A DNA stretch of 64,000 bases from Massilia sp. YIM B02763 (GTDB lineage: Bacteria > Pseudomonadota > Gammaproteobacteria > Burkholderiales > Burkholderiaceae_D): positions 48,483 to 112,482 of the forward strand of contig NZ_JASNRD010000017.1 of the NCBI RefSeq assembly GCF_030412015.1, written 5' to 3'. Made by a program: the position numbers and the translations under genes. Under the pieces are notes generated by a model that saw only the letters and a program-made list of their open reading frames with translations, was not told the DNA's origin and searched no databases. This document shows positions 32,255 to 40,359 of the stretch, piece by piece (within the stretch, counting starts at the first letter, position 1; each line of letters starts with the position of its first letter).

Positions 32255-33457
32255 GTGTTCGATCAACTGAAGCTGTCCGCCTGGAGCACAGGCATCCGTA
32301 ACAAACTTAACCTGCCGCTGCGTGTGGAATTGTGGAATGGCGATCACGTCGACCTCTCGGCCGAGCAGCCGCGCGTCAAGATCCGGGTGCCGAGCGCGGG
32401 CAATCTGCGCTACCTGCTCTCGCCCACGCTGGACAGCCTGGGCGAGGCCTACGTCGAAGGCAACCTCGAGATCGAGGGACGCGCGGCCGACATGATCCAG
32501 ATCGGCAGCGCGCTCGCGGAGAACAGCGGCAAGCCGGCACGCGTGTCCAAGGTATTGAGCCTGCTCTCGCCGCACACGCGCGAGAAGGATGCGGAAGCGA
32601 TCCGCTACCACTACGACGTCTCCAACGAGTTCTACAGCAACTTCCTCGATCCGGCCATGGTGTATTCCTGCGCCTATTTCGAGAACGGCGACGAAGACCT
32701 GGAAACGGCGCAGGTCAAGAAGATCGACCACATCCTGACCAAGATCGGCGTCCAGCCGGGCCATACGCTGCTCGACATCGGCTGCGGCTGGGGCGCCCTC
32801 GTCATCCGCGCCGCGCAGAAGTTCGGCGCGCGCTGCGTCGGCGTCACGCTGTCCGAGCGCCAGTACGAGCTGGCGCGCGAGCGCGTCAAGCGTGCCGGAC
32901 TGGAAGACCGGATCGAGATCCGCATCCAGGACTACCGCGACATCGACGGCCAGTTCGACCGCATCACCAGCGTGGGCATGTTCGAGCACGTGGGCGTGCA
33001 GCACCTGCCGGAGTATTTCGGCCAGATCAACCGGCTGCTGGCGCCGGGCGGCGTGGTCATGAACCACGGCATCACCACGACCGACGTCGGCGAGCGTAGC
33101 AGCCCTTATGGTGCCGGCAACTTCATCGACAAGTACGTGTTCCCGCACGGCGAGCTCGCCCACCTGTCGACCGTGATCCGCACGATGCAGGAAGGCGGCC
33201 TGGAAGTACGCGACGTGGAGAACCTGCGCCGCCACTATGCCCGTACCTGCGCGCTCTGGACCGAGAACTTCGAGCGCAACGCCGAGCGCATCCGCCAGAC
33301 CGCCGATCCGAAGACCTTCCGCATCTGGCACGTGTACCTGGCCGGCTGCGCGTACGCGTTCACGCACGACTGGATCAGCCTGTACCAGATCGTGGGCGGC
33401 AAGGCCGGCCAGGATCCGGCGCAGATCCCGTGGTCGCGCGGCTATATGTACCCGTAG
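32255..33457 (+). CDS. cfa: Cyclopropane-fatty-acyl-phospholipid synthase
   Basis: A 400-residue protein that starts at GTG 32255, set by GGAGG (32243-32247) seven bases upstream. The SAM-binding motif LLDIGCGWGALVIRAA and the conserved HYDVSNEFYSNFLDPAMVYSCAYF, VTLSERQYELARER and GMFEHVGVQHLPEYF are present. It transfers a methylene group from SAM to cis double bonds of membrane lipids. It follows the PdxH fusion gene by 42 bases and may share its transcript. Its TAG stop is provided by a REP-like element. Confidence 0.95.
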   Translation: MFDQLKLSAWSTGIRNKLNLPLRVELWNGDHVDLSAEQPRVKIRVPSAGNLRYLLSPTLDSLGEAYVEGNLEIEGRAADMIQIGSALAENSGKPARVSKVLSLLSPHTREKDAEAIRYHYDVSNEFYSNFLDPAMVYSCAYFENGDEDLETAQVKKIDHILTKIGVQPGHTLLDIGCGWGALVIRAAQKFGARCVGVTLSERQYELARERVKRAGLEDRIEIRIQDYRDIDGQFDRITSVGMFEHVGVQHLPEYFGQINRLLAPGGVVMNHGITTTDVGERSSPYGAGNFIDKYVFPHGELAHLSTVIRTMQEGGLEVRDVENLRRHYARTCALWTENFERNAERIRQTADPKTFRIWHVYLAGCAYAFTHDWISLYQIVGGKAGQDPAQIPWSRGYMYP

Positions 33458-33485
33458 GGTGGACGGGTTCCCCGTCCACGCGTTC
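33454..33485 (+). repeat. Left REP-like palindrome at the cfa stop codon
   Basis: GTAGGGTGGACGGG-ttc-CCCGTCCACGCGTTC. The TAG at 33455-33457 is the cfa stop. It is the inverted partner of 33592-33623. Confidence 0.8.
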
Positions 33486-33576
33486 AAGGCACGCTCGCGT
33501 CGACGCGTTCAAGGCACGTCGCGTCCACGCGTCCAAGGCACGCTCGTGTCGACGCGTCCAAGGCACGCTCCCGTCG
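33478..33576. repeat. Four-copy ~25-bp tandem repeat
   Basis: Units at 33478-33502, 33503-33526, 33527-33551 and 33552-33576 (25, 24, 25, 25 bases). Each begins ACGCGTYCAAGGCACG and ends near CGTCG. The unit appears derived from the tail of the REP-like element (ACGCGTTC). It sits between an inverted pair of REP-like palindromes. Confidence 0.9.
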
Positions 33577-33591
33577 ACGCGAACGCTATGT

Positions 33592-33623
33592 GAACGCGTG
33601 GACGGCGGAGCCGTCCACCCTAC
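33592..33623 (-). repeat. Right REP-like palindrome at the msrA stop codon
   Basis: GAACGCGTGGACGGC-gga-GCCGTCCACCCTAC. CTA at 33620-33622 is the complement of the msrA TAG stop. Confidence 0.85.
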
Positions 33624-34159
33624 CGGCTACGTTCCGCAAAAACCTTGCGGAACTTCGCCACCTTGGGCGCCACCACGAAGGCGCAATAGCCCTGCAGCGG
33701 ATGCTGGGCGAAATAATTCTGGTGGTAATCCTCGGCCTTGTACCATTGCTCGGCCGGCAGCACCTGGGTCACGATCGGGGCATCCCACACGGCGGCCATC
33801 TCGGCCATCACCTGGCGCGCCGTCGCGTCCTGTTCGGGCGAGGTGGTGAAGATCACGGACCGGTATTGGGTGCCGACGTCGTTGCCCTGGCGGTTCAGGG
33901 TGGTCGGGTCGTGGATCGTGAAGAAGATCTCGAGGATGTCGCGATAAGCGATCACGGCCGGGTCGAACTCCAGGCGGACCACCTCGGCATGGCCGGTCGT
34001 GCCGGAACACACCTGTTCGTAGGTCGGGCTGACGGTCTCGCCGCCCATGTAGCCGGACTCGACGCGGGTGATGCCACGGGCCTCGAGGTACACGGCTTCA
34101 GTGCACCAGAAACACCCGCCGCCCAGGATTGCCACTTCGGTTGCGGATTGCTGGCTCAT
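33620..34159 (-). CDS. msrA: Peptide-methionine (S)-S-oxide reductase
   Basis: A 179-residue protein of standard MsrA length. It has the active-site GGGCFWCTEAVY with catalytic Cys16, SGYMGGETVSPTYEQVCSGTTGHAEVV and the C-terminal QWYKAEDYHQNYFAQHP. It repairs oxidised methionine using thioredoxin. No MsrB domain is fused. It is convergent with cfa, the two stops lying in an inverted pair of REP-like palindromes, and divergent from a flavin reductase gene. Confidence 0.96.
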   Translation of the reverse strand: MSQQSATEVAILGGGCFWCTEAVYLEARGITRVESGYMGGETVSPTYEQVCSGTTGHAEVVRLEFDPAVIAYRDILEIFFTIHDPTTLNRQGNDVGTQYRSVIFTTSPEQDATARQVMAEMAAVWDAPIVTQVLPAEQWYKAEDYHQNYFAQHPLQGYCAFVVAPKVAKFRKVFAERSR

Positions 34160-34287
34160 AACAGCTCCTTCGTTGGGAATGGAATGTTGTCGATGGCTTC
34201 ACTCTAACGCAAAGCGCACGCCTGTGCAGAAACCGCCGCCGCACGGCGGGCGCCGGGCGGCTTGGGTATTGATGGCATAATGCGTTC

Positions 34288-34797
34288 ATGAACACCCGCT
34301 CTCCCCGCGCCACCGAACGCGGTTTCGATTCCGCCCATTTCCGGCAAGCCCTGTCGCAATTCGCGACCGGCGTCACCGTGATCACCACGCGCCTGGCCGA
34401 CGGCAGCTTCCGCGGCCTGACGGCCAGTTCCTTCAATTCGGTCTCGCTGGAGCCGCCGTTGGTGCTGTGGAGCCTGTCCAACGGCGCCAACAGCCTGCCC
34501 ATCTTCACGGGAAATTCCCACTACGTGATCAATGTGCTGGCGGCCGGCCAGGAAGACCTGGCGCGACGTTTCTCGCGCCGCGGCGAAGACCCGTTCCTCA
34601 CGGCCGAGTACGAACTGTCGCGCACGGGCCAGCCGATCCTGAAGGGCGCGGTGGCCTGGTTCGAATGCCACAACCGCAGCCGCTATCCGGAGGGCGACCA
34701 CGTGATCTTCGTCGGCGAGGTCGAGGAATGCGCCGTGCATGCGCAGCCGGCGTTGCTGTTCCACGGCGGCAAATTCGGGACGACGGGCTTGCGCTGA
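34288..34797 (+). CDS. Flavin reductase-family protein (HpaC-like)
   Basis: A 169-residue protein. It begins with HFRQALSQFATGVTVITTR, the FMN/FAD-contacting LTASSFNSVSLEPPLVLWSL and GNSHYVINVLAAGQEDLARRFS, and ends with HVIFVGEVEECAVHAQPALLFHGGKFG, the complete split-barrel of HpaC/NtaB-type reductases. Such enzymes supply reduced flavin to a monooxygenase partner; none is adjacent, so the physiological partner is unknown. It is transcribed divergently from msrA. Confidence 0.88.
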   Translation: MNTRSPRATERGFDSAHFRQALSQFATGVTVITTRLADGSFRGLTASSFNSVSLEPPLVLWSLSNGANSLPIFTGNSHYVINVLAAGQEDLARRFSRRGEDPFLTAEYELSRTGQPILKGAVAWFECHNRSRYPEGDHVIFVGEVEECAVHAQPALLFHGGKFGTTGLR

Positions 34798-34900
34798 CCC
34801 GGCGCCGATGGCGAAAATGAAAATGCCTGTCGCAGTTTGAAAAGATGCGGCCGGTCGGGATTTCTATAATGATCCAAAACACTTTGGAGACAGAATTCCC

Positions 34901-36091
34901 ATGAGCAGTTCCGCCACCCGCAAGGCCCAATTCCACTGGGACGACCCGCTGCTGCTGAACGAGCAGCTGCATGACGACGAGCGCATGGTGCGCGACGCCG
35001 CCAGCGCGTATTGCCAGGACAAGCTGCAGCCACGCATCCTGGAAGCCTTCCGCCACGAAACCATGGACACGTCCGTGTTCCGCGAGATGGGCGAGCTGGG
35101 CCTCCTGGGCCCGACCATCCCCGAACAGTACGGCGGCCCGGGCCTGAACTACGTGGCCTACGGCCTGATCGCGCGCGAGGTGGAACGCGTCGATTCCGGC
35201 TACCGCTCCATGATGAGCGTGCAATCCTCGCTGGTGATGGTGCCGATCCACGAGTTCGGCAACGAGGCAACGAAGCAGAAATACCTGCCCAGGCTGGCCA
35301 CCGGCGAATGGATCGGCTGCTTCGGCCTGACCGAGCCAAACCACGGTTCCGATCCCGGCTCGATGGTCACGCGCGCGCGCAAGGTCGACGGCGGCTACCG
35401 CCTGACCGGATCGAAGATGTGGATCACCAACTCGCCCGTCGCCGACGTGTTCGTCGTCTGGGCCAAGGACGACGAAGGCGAGATCCGCGGCTTCGTGCTG
35501 GAAAAGGGCTGGACCGGCTTGTCGGCGCCCGCCATCCACGGCAAGTTCGGCCTGCGCGCCTCGATCACGGGCGAAATCGTGATGGACGACGTGTTCTGCC
35601 CGGAAGAAAACGCCTTCCCCGACGTGCGCGGCCTGAAGGGCCCGTTCACCTGCCTGAACTCGGCCCGCTACGGCATCGCCTGGGGCGCGCTGGGCGCGGC
35701 GGAAGCCTGCTGGCACACGGCGCGCCAGTACGTGCTCGACCGCCAGCAATTCGGCAAGCCGCTCGCCGCCAACCAGCTCGTGCAGAAGAAACTGGCCGAC
35801 ATGCAGACCGAGATCACGCTGGGCCTGCAGGGCGTGCTGCGCCTGGGCCGCATGAAGGACGAAGGCACGGCCGCCGTCGAGATCACCTCGATCATGAAGC
35901 GCAATTCCTGCGGCAAGGCGCTGGACATCGCCCGCACGGCGCGCGACATGCTCGGCGGTAACGGCATCTCGGACGAGTTCGGCATCATCCGCCACATGGT
36001 CAACCTGGAAGTGGTCAATACCTACGAAGGGACGCACGACATCCACGCGCTGATCCTGGGACGCGCGCAGACGGGCATCGCGGCGTTCTGA
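34901..36091 (+). CDS. gcdH: Glutaryl-CoA dehydrogenase (decarboxylating)
   Basis: A 396-residue acyl-CoA dehydrogenase. Diagnostic segments for GcdH are FHWDDPLLLNEQL, VDSGYRSMMSVQSSLVM, GCFGLTEPNHGSDPGSM and SKMWITNSP. The base Glu is in VVNTYEGTHDIHALILGRAQTGI, the class signature. It oxidises and decarboxylates glutaryl-CoA to crotonyl-CoA in lysine/tryptophan breakdown, passing electrons to ETF. A TATAAT hexamer lies at 34864-34869. No other glutarate genes are adjacent. Confidence 0.94.
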   Translation: MSSSATRKAQFHWDDPLLLNEQLHDDERMVRDAASAYCQDKLQPRILEAFRHETMDTSVFREMGELGLLGPTIPEQYGGPGLNYVAYGLIAREVERVDSGYRSMMSVQSSLVMVPIHEFGNEATKQKYLPRLATGEWIGCFGLTEPNHGSDPGSMVTRARKVDGGYRLTGSKMWITNSPVADVFVVWAKDDEGEIRGFVLEKGWTGLSAPAIHGKFGLRASITGEIVMDDVFCPEENAFPDVRGLKGPFTCLNSARYGIAWGALGAAEACWHTARQYVLDRQQFGKPLAANQLVQKKLADMQTEITLGLQGVLRLGRMKDEGTAAVEITSIMKRNSCGKALDIARTARDMLGGNGISDEFGIIRHMVNLEVVNTYEGTHDIHALILGRAQTGIAAF

Positions 36092-36109
36092 CGCGCCGCC
36101 CCGCCCGGG

Positions 36110-36730
36110 TCAGCCGCCCGTCGCGGCCGCGGCATCCCAATTCGTCATGACCTGGGTGATGGCGTTCTCGACGATGTCGAGCGAAACGCCATCCCTGGCC
36201 AGGATGGACACGCCCGACAGGAAGCTGTCGAAGACCGTGGCAAGCGCCCGGGCGTCGACATCCCGGCGCAACTCGCCGCTTGCCACGGCGCGCTCGACGC
36301 AGGCGACGATGCCCGCCCTGGTACGCGCACGCGAGCGCGCGAGCGGCTGGACGACGGCCGCGTGCCCGGGTGAAGGCGCACTCATGACGCCCAGGGTCAC
36401 CATGCAGCCCTTGGGATGGCCCTCTTCGCATTGCATCCTGGCCGAGCCGCGCAAGGCCTGCTCGACGGCCTGCCGCGGAGGCAGGCTCGTATCCCACAGA
36501 CATTCGGTCACGCGCGCATGCGTGGCCAGGTAGCGCTCCACGCATTCCTGGTACAACGCTTCCTTCGATCCGAACGCCGCATAGAAACTGGGCGCCGAGA
36601 TGCCGCCGCCGATCGCTGCTTTCAGCTGGCTCAAGGACGTCGCCTCGTAACCCTGTTCCCAAAACAAATTCAATGCCTGCCCGACCGCCGCATCGCGGTC
36701 GAACGTGCGCGGCCTGCCCATCTGTGCCAT
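36110..36730 (-). CDS. TetR-family transcriptional repressor
   Basis: A 206-residue protein. The N-terminal helix-turn-helix reads GRPRTFDRDAAVGQALNLFWEQGYEATSLSQLKAAIG, followed by SAPSFYAAFGSKEALYQECVERYL. The C-terminal ligand domain is of the TetR_C type with GHPKGCMVTLGVMSA. Met at 36730 follows GGGAG; a longer form from 36769 would begin inside a putative operator. It is divergent from an MFS exporter 200 bases away, and the region between has palindromes, the normal arrangement of a drug-responsive repressor and its pump. Confidence 0.88.
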   Translation of the reverse strand: MAQMGRPRTFDRDAAVGQALNLFWEQGYEATSLSQLKAAIGGGISAPSFYAAFGSKEALYQECVERYLATHARVTECLWDTSLPPRQAVEQALRGSARMQCEEGHPKGCMVTLGVMSAPSPGHAAVVQPLARSRARTRAGIVACVERAVASGELRRDVDARALATVFDSFLSGVSILARDGVSLDIVENAITQVMTNWDAAAATGG

Positions 36731-36805
36731 CGTGCGCTCCCGGAAAGACTTCAATACTACTTGGTACATAAGTCATTGACAAGCCGATGCACGCCCGGCT
36801 ATATT

Positions 36806-36821
36806 TGTATCGATCGGTACA
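36806..36821. promoter_or_regulatory. Candidate TetR operator 1
   Basis: TGTATCGA-TCGGTACA, a 16-bp palindrome with one mismatch between the TetR and MFS genes. Confidence 0.5.
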
Positions 36822-36867
36822 GAAGATGCCGAAGGCGATGCCAGGTTCGTCCTGCCTCGCCCACATA

Positions 36868-36883
36868 TATACCGATTAATACA
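36868..36883. promoter_or_regulatory. Candidate TetR operator 2
   Basis: TATACCGA-TTAATACA, sharing the TRTAYCGA half-site of operator 1, 48 bases upstream of the MFS start codon. A looser third half-site (TGTACCAA on the minus strand) lies at about 36760. Confidence 0.4.
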
Positions 36884-36930
36884 TATGTCGGCGAACCATC
36901 CCCTATGCGCCGCCGCGAACCAGGAACCCC

Positions 36931-38163
36931 ATGAGCTCATCCACTACCACGCCAGACCTCGTCGCGCAGGAGCGCTTGCCCGTCGCCGCCCTGCTGGCAC
37001 TGGCCATGACCGGCTTCATCTGCATCGTCACGGAGACCCTGCCGGCGGGCCTGCTGCCGCATATCGCGGGCAGCCTGGCCGTCACGCCCGCGCTGGCGGG
37101 GCAAGCCGTGACGGCCTACGCCGCGGGTTCGCTGCTGGCGGCCATCCCCTTGACCATCGCCACCCGGCACTGGCGCCGCCGTGCCGTGCTGCTGCTGACC
37201 ATCGCCGGTTTCCTGGCCTTCAATTCGATGACCGCCCTGGCGCCGAACCTGTGGACGCTGCTGGCGGCACGCTTTCTTGCCGGCATGTCGGCCGGCCTGG
37301 CATGGAGCCTGCTGGCGGGCTACGCGCGCCGCATGGTGGCCGTGCATCAACAAGGCCGTGCGATGGCCATCGCCATGGTGGGCACGCCCATCGCCCTCTC
37401 GCTGGGGGTGCCGCTCGGCACATGGTTCGGGACCACGCTGGGATGGCGCGGCGCGTTCGGCATCATGTCCGCATTGACGATCGCGCTGATCGCCTGGGTC
37501 GTGCTGAAGGTGCCCGACTATCCCGGCGACAACGGCCGCGAACGGATGGCACTGCGCAAGGTATTCATGACACCCGGCGTACCGTCCGTGCTCGGTACCG
37601 TCGTCGCCTGGATGCTCGCGCATAACATCCTGTACACCTATATCGCACCGTTCGCAGCCCGCGCGGGACTGGGTGCGCACGTGGATGCCGTGCTGCTCGT
37701 CTTCGGCGCGGCGGCGCTGGCCGGCATCTGGCTTGCCGGCCGCCTGGTCGACCGCCATTTGCGCGCGGCCGTCCTTGCCAGCCTGGCCCTGTTTGCCTGC
37801 GTCGCGCTGCTGTTCGCCTGGCTGGGCCACCTTCCCGTCGTCGTCCATGCCGGCGTCGCACTATGGGGACTGAGCTTTGGCGGCGCGGCCACCTTCCTCC
37901 AGACGGCGCTCGCCGATGCAGCCGGACATGGCGCCGACACCGCCCTGTCGATCAACGTCGTCGCCTGGAACAGCGCCATTGCCGGCGGCGGCGTGCTGGG
38001 CGGCATCCTGCTCGACCGTTGGGGCGCCCCGTCGTTTGCCTGGGCGCTGCTCGTGCTGCTGGCCCTGGCGTTCGCCATCGCCTGGTCAGCGAGGGCGCAC
38101 GGATTCCGTCCCGGTCCCCGCGCTGCCTCCACCGCTGCCCGCAGCGCTGCCGCCGGTCATTGA
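36931..38163 (+). CDS. MFS transporter, DHA1 family (drug/arabinose efflux-like)
   Basis: A 410-residue protein with 12 predicted helices. The TM1 segment LALAMTGFICIVTETLPAGLLPHIAGSL with the acidic residue in TETLPAGLL, and RFLAGMSAGLAWSLLAGYARRM in the TM4 area, follow the YdhP/AraJ/SotB group of sugar or drug exporters. The long loop after TM6 (KVPDYPGDNGRERM) splits the two six-helix halves. It is divergent from the TetR repressor and probably controlled by it. The C-terminal 15 residues are low-complexity (Ala/Arg). The substrate is unknown. Confidence 0.88.
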   Translation: MSSSTTTPDLVAQERLPVAALLALAMTGFICIVTETLPAGLLPHIAGSLAVTPALAGQAVTAYAAGSLLAAIPLTIATRHWRRRAVLLLTIAGFLAFNSMTALAPNLWTLLAARFLAGMSAGLAWSLLAGYARRMVAVHQQGRAMAIAMVGTPIALSLGVPLGTWFGTTLGWRGAFGIMSALTIALIAWVVLKVPDYPGDNGRERMALRKVFMTPGVPSVLGTVVAWMLAHNILYTYIAPFAARAGLGAHVDAVLLVFGAAALAGIWLAGRLVDRHLRAAVLASLALFACVALLFAWLGHLPVVVHAGVALWGLSFGGAATFLQTALADAAGHGADTALSINVVAWNSAIAGGGVLGGILLDRWGAPSFAWALLVLLALAFAIAWSARAHGFRPGPRAASTAARSAAAGH

Positions 38164-38216
38164 AACCCGCCTGTCCGCCGAGCCCGTCAGCCCTTCTCGT
38201 CGACAGGCACCCGGAG

Positions 38217-38255
38217 ACTGTCCGTTGTCCATGCGGACAGGCGCCAGCGGACAGT
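38217..38255. promoter_or_regulatory. Nested inverted repeats of a TGTCCG motif
   Basis: ACTGTCCG (38217-38224) pairs with CGGACAGT (38248-38255), enclosing TGTCC-ATGC-GGACA. Further TGTCCG/CGGACA hexamers lie at 38172 and 38256. It sits about 110 bases upstream of the DUF418 start, a plausible operator or promoter-proximal element. Confidence 0.4.
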
Positions 38256-38361
38256 TCGGACACGGGTGGCAGCGCTCCTGCCCACGTCAGCGCTGGCAAG
38301 CGGGTGGCATGCTTCGTGCAAGTCGACACACGACATCGACGCATTTTCCAAGGAGTGCCAA

Positions 38362-39609
38362 TTGCACCAGCCGTCCGCCGTTTCCCCAGCGCCGCACACC
38401 GGTTCGACCCTGTCCGCCTCCACCGGGAGGGCGCGCATCCAGTCCCTCGACGTCATCCGCGGCGTGTCCATCCTCGGCATCCTCGCCGTCAATGCGGACG
38501 GCTTCGCCGTGCCCATGGAGGCGGCGATGAACCCGCTCACCTGGCCGTTTCCCAACGAAGGCTGGACCGCGCTGTCGTACTGGCTGATGGATGCCTTCTT
38601 TCACGAGAAATTCGTCACGCTGTTTTCGATGCTGTTCGGGATGTCGCTGTTCCTCGTCGGAGGCGAGCGGACGGACAAGGAACGCGGCCGGATCCTGCGG
38701 CGGCGCCTGGTTTTCCTGTTCCTGTTCGGGATGCTGCACGGCTTCGGCATCTGGTGGGGCGACATCCTGTCGCTGTACGCGGCGGCCGGCGCCATCATGT
38801 TCTTTTGCCGCTCCTGGAAGCCCAGGACGCTGCTGGTCGCCGGCATCGCGCTGTTCGTCGCCCTGCCGCTGGCCCGCCTGCCCGTCGGCGCGCTGCCGGG
38901 CGCGTCGCCGCAGGCGCGCGCCGAGGCGAGCGCCCACCTGGTGCCGTCGCCGCGGGCCATCGAACGACGCAAGGCCGCCGCCGCCGCGACGCTGGAAGAA
39001 GCCCGGGGATCGTGGACGGGTGCGTGGCGCGTGAACACGCGCCAGTACCTGCGCCTGCTGTCCGGCTACCCTTCCATCATCCCGTCGACGCTGGGCCTCA
39101 TGATGATCGGCCTGTCGCTGTTCAAGTCCGGCTTCTTCACGGGCCGGTCCAGCACGCGGCGCTACGCCGCGACGATCGCGGCCGGCGCCTGCGCGGCCGC
39201 CGTCATCGCCTGGCTGTGCTGGCGCAAGGACGTCATCGGCATGCCGGTGCTGGGCGGCCACACCGCGGAGGAACTGCTCGCGCCCCTCGTGTCGCTGGCC
39301 TATGCCTCGGTCCTGATCCTGCTGCTGCGCGCCGGCGCGGGCCGGGTGCTCGCGCCGTTCGCCGCGGCGGGCCGCATGGCCTTCACCAACTACCTGACGC
39401 AGTCGATCGTCATGACGTCGATCTTCTACGGCGGGCGCGGCGCGCTGATGGGACAGGTCGACCGCCCCGCCCTGTTCGCGATCGTGGGCGCGGTCTGGGT
39501 GCTGCAGCTGTGCTGGTCGACGCTGTGGTTTTCCCGCTTCGGCACGGGACCGTTCGAATGGGTGTGGCGCTGCCTGACGCTGGGACGGCGGGTGCCGCTG
39601 GCCACATGA
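38362..39609 (+). CDS. DUF418-family polytopic membrane protein
   Basis: About 415 residues from a TTG at 38362 that follows AAGGAG by seven bases; an in-frame GTG at 38266 lacks such a site. The conserved opening RIQSLDVIRGVSILGILAVNADGF, GMLHGFGIWWGDILSLYA and the C-terminal GRMAFTNYLTQSIVMTSIFYG and FGTGPFEWVWRCLT are typical of DUF418 proteins such as YeiB. They resemble acyltransferase-like membrane proteins, but the activity is unknown. About eight to ten helices. A bidirectional stem-loop follows immediately. Confidence 0.85.
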   Translation: MHQPSAVSPAPHTGSTLSASTGRARIQSLDVIRGVSILGILAVNADGFAVPMEAAMNPLTWPFPNEGWTALSYWLMDAFFHEKFVTLFSMLFGMSLFLVGGERTDKERGRILRRRLVFLFLFGMLHGFGIWWGDILSLYAAAGAIMFFCRSWKPRTLLVAGIALFVALPLARLPVGALPGASPQARAEASAHLVPSPRAIERRKAAAAATLEEARGSWTGAWRVNTRQYLRLLSGYPSIIPSTLGLMMIGLSLFKSGFFTGRSSTRRYAATIAAGACAAAVIAWLCWRKDVIGMPVLGGHTAEELLAPLVSLAYASVLILLLRAGAGRVLAPFAAAGRMAFTNYLTQSIVMTSIFYGGRGALMGQVDRPALFAIVGAVWVLQLCWSTLWFSRFGTGPFEWVWRCLTLGRRVPLAT

Positions 39610-39631
39610 AAAAACCCGCCGAAGCGGGTTT
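39607..39631 (-). terminator. Rho-independent terminator of ompW
   Basis: Stem AACCCGC / GCGGGTT with a CGAA loop. On the minus strand it ends in six T residues, 22 bases after the ompW stop; on the plus strand only a short T run follows, so it may also serve the DUF418 gene weakly. Confidence 0.8.
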
Positions 39632-39652
39632 CGATGGCCATGCGGATGGACG

Positions 39653-40330
39653 TCAGAAGCGATAGCCGACCGTGAAGATGTACGAATCCGGATCCAGCTT
39701 CATGCGCTGGTTCTGGCCCGTCGAGAAATGCACGTCGGTGCGCAGGCGGGTCTTGACGTAGGCGGCGTTGAGGAACCACTTTTCGTTCAAGGCGAACGTC
39801 GTGCCGACCTGGCCGGACACGGTCCACTTGTTGTCGATGCTGAACGTGGTCGGAGAGCCGCCCGGATTGGTCAGGGCCGTCATCTTGAACGAACCGGTCT
39901 CCTTCAGGAACATCGCATACGTCACGCCCAGGCCGACGTATGGACGGAAGCGCGCATTCGGCTCGAAGAAGCGGTACTGCAGCAGCGCGATGGCCGGCAG
40001 CGACTTGGTGCTGCCCAGTTCGCCGCCTGCGGCGATCGCGCCGGCGCCGTAGATCTTGTGCTTGTACGGCGTGCCGATCGCAGTTTCCACCGAAATATTA
40101 TCGGTCAAGCCGTAATTGATCAGCACCATCGGCTGCGTGTCCTTCTCGACGTCACCGAAGGAATTCGGCAGCGCCGGTGCCGAGATCGCGCCGCTGGTCA
40201 CGTCCGGCCTGATCTGCGTAGCGCCTGCCGACACGGTCCACTGGCCCTTCGATTGCGCGGCGGCGCCGCCGGCGGCGGCTAGCGCGCCGGCCGCGACCAG
40301 CAGTTTCACGACGTTGTGATTGAATTTCAT
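39653..40330 (-). CDS. ompW: OmpW-family outer membrane protein
   Basis: A 225-residue protein with a signal peptide (MKFNHNVVKLLVAAGALAAAG, cleavage near AAAQ-S). The mature part alternates as in an eight-strand barrel: QWTVSAGATQIRPDV, ISVETAIGTPYKHKIYG, FRPYVGLGVTYAMF, NEKWFLNAAYVKTRLRTDV, and it ends in aromatic YIFTVGYRF, the outer-membrane insertion signal. OmpW proteins form narrow hydrophobic channels for small non-polar molecules. GGAGA lies just upstream of the start. It is followed by a strong terminator. Confidence 0.93.
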   Translation of the reverse strand: MKFNHNVVKLLVAAGALAAAGGAAAQSKGQWTVSAGATQIRPDVTSGAISAPALPNSFGDVEKDTQPMVLINYGLTDNISVETAIGTPYKHKIYGAGAIAAGGELGSTKSLPAIALLQYRFFEPNARFRPYVGLGVTYAMFLKETGSFKMTALTNPGGSPTTFSIDNKWTVSGQVGTTFALNEKWFLNAAYVKTRLRTDVHFSTGQNQRMKLDPDSYIFTVGYRF

Positions 40331-40359
40331 GAGGTCTCCTGATGTTTATATGTCGTGAA

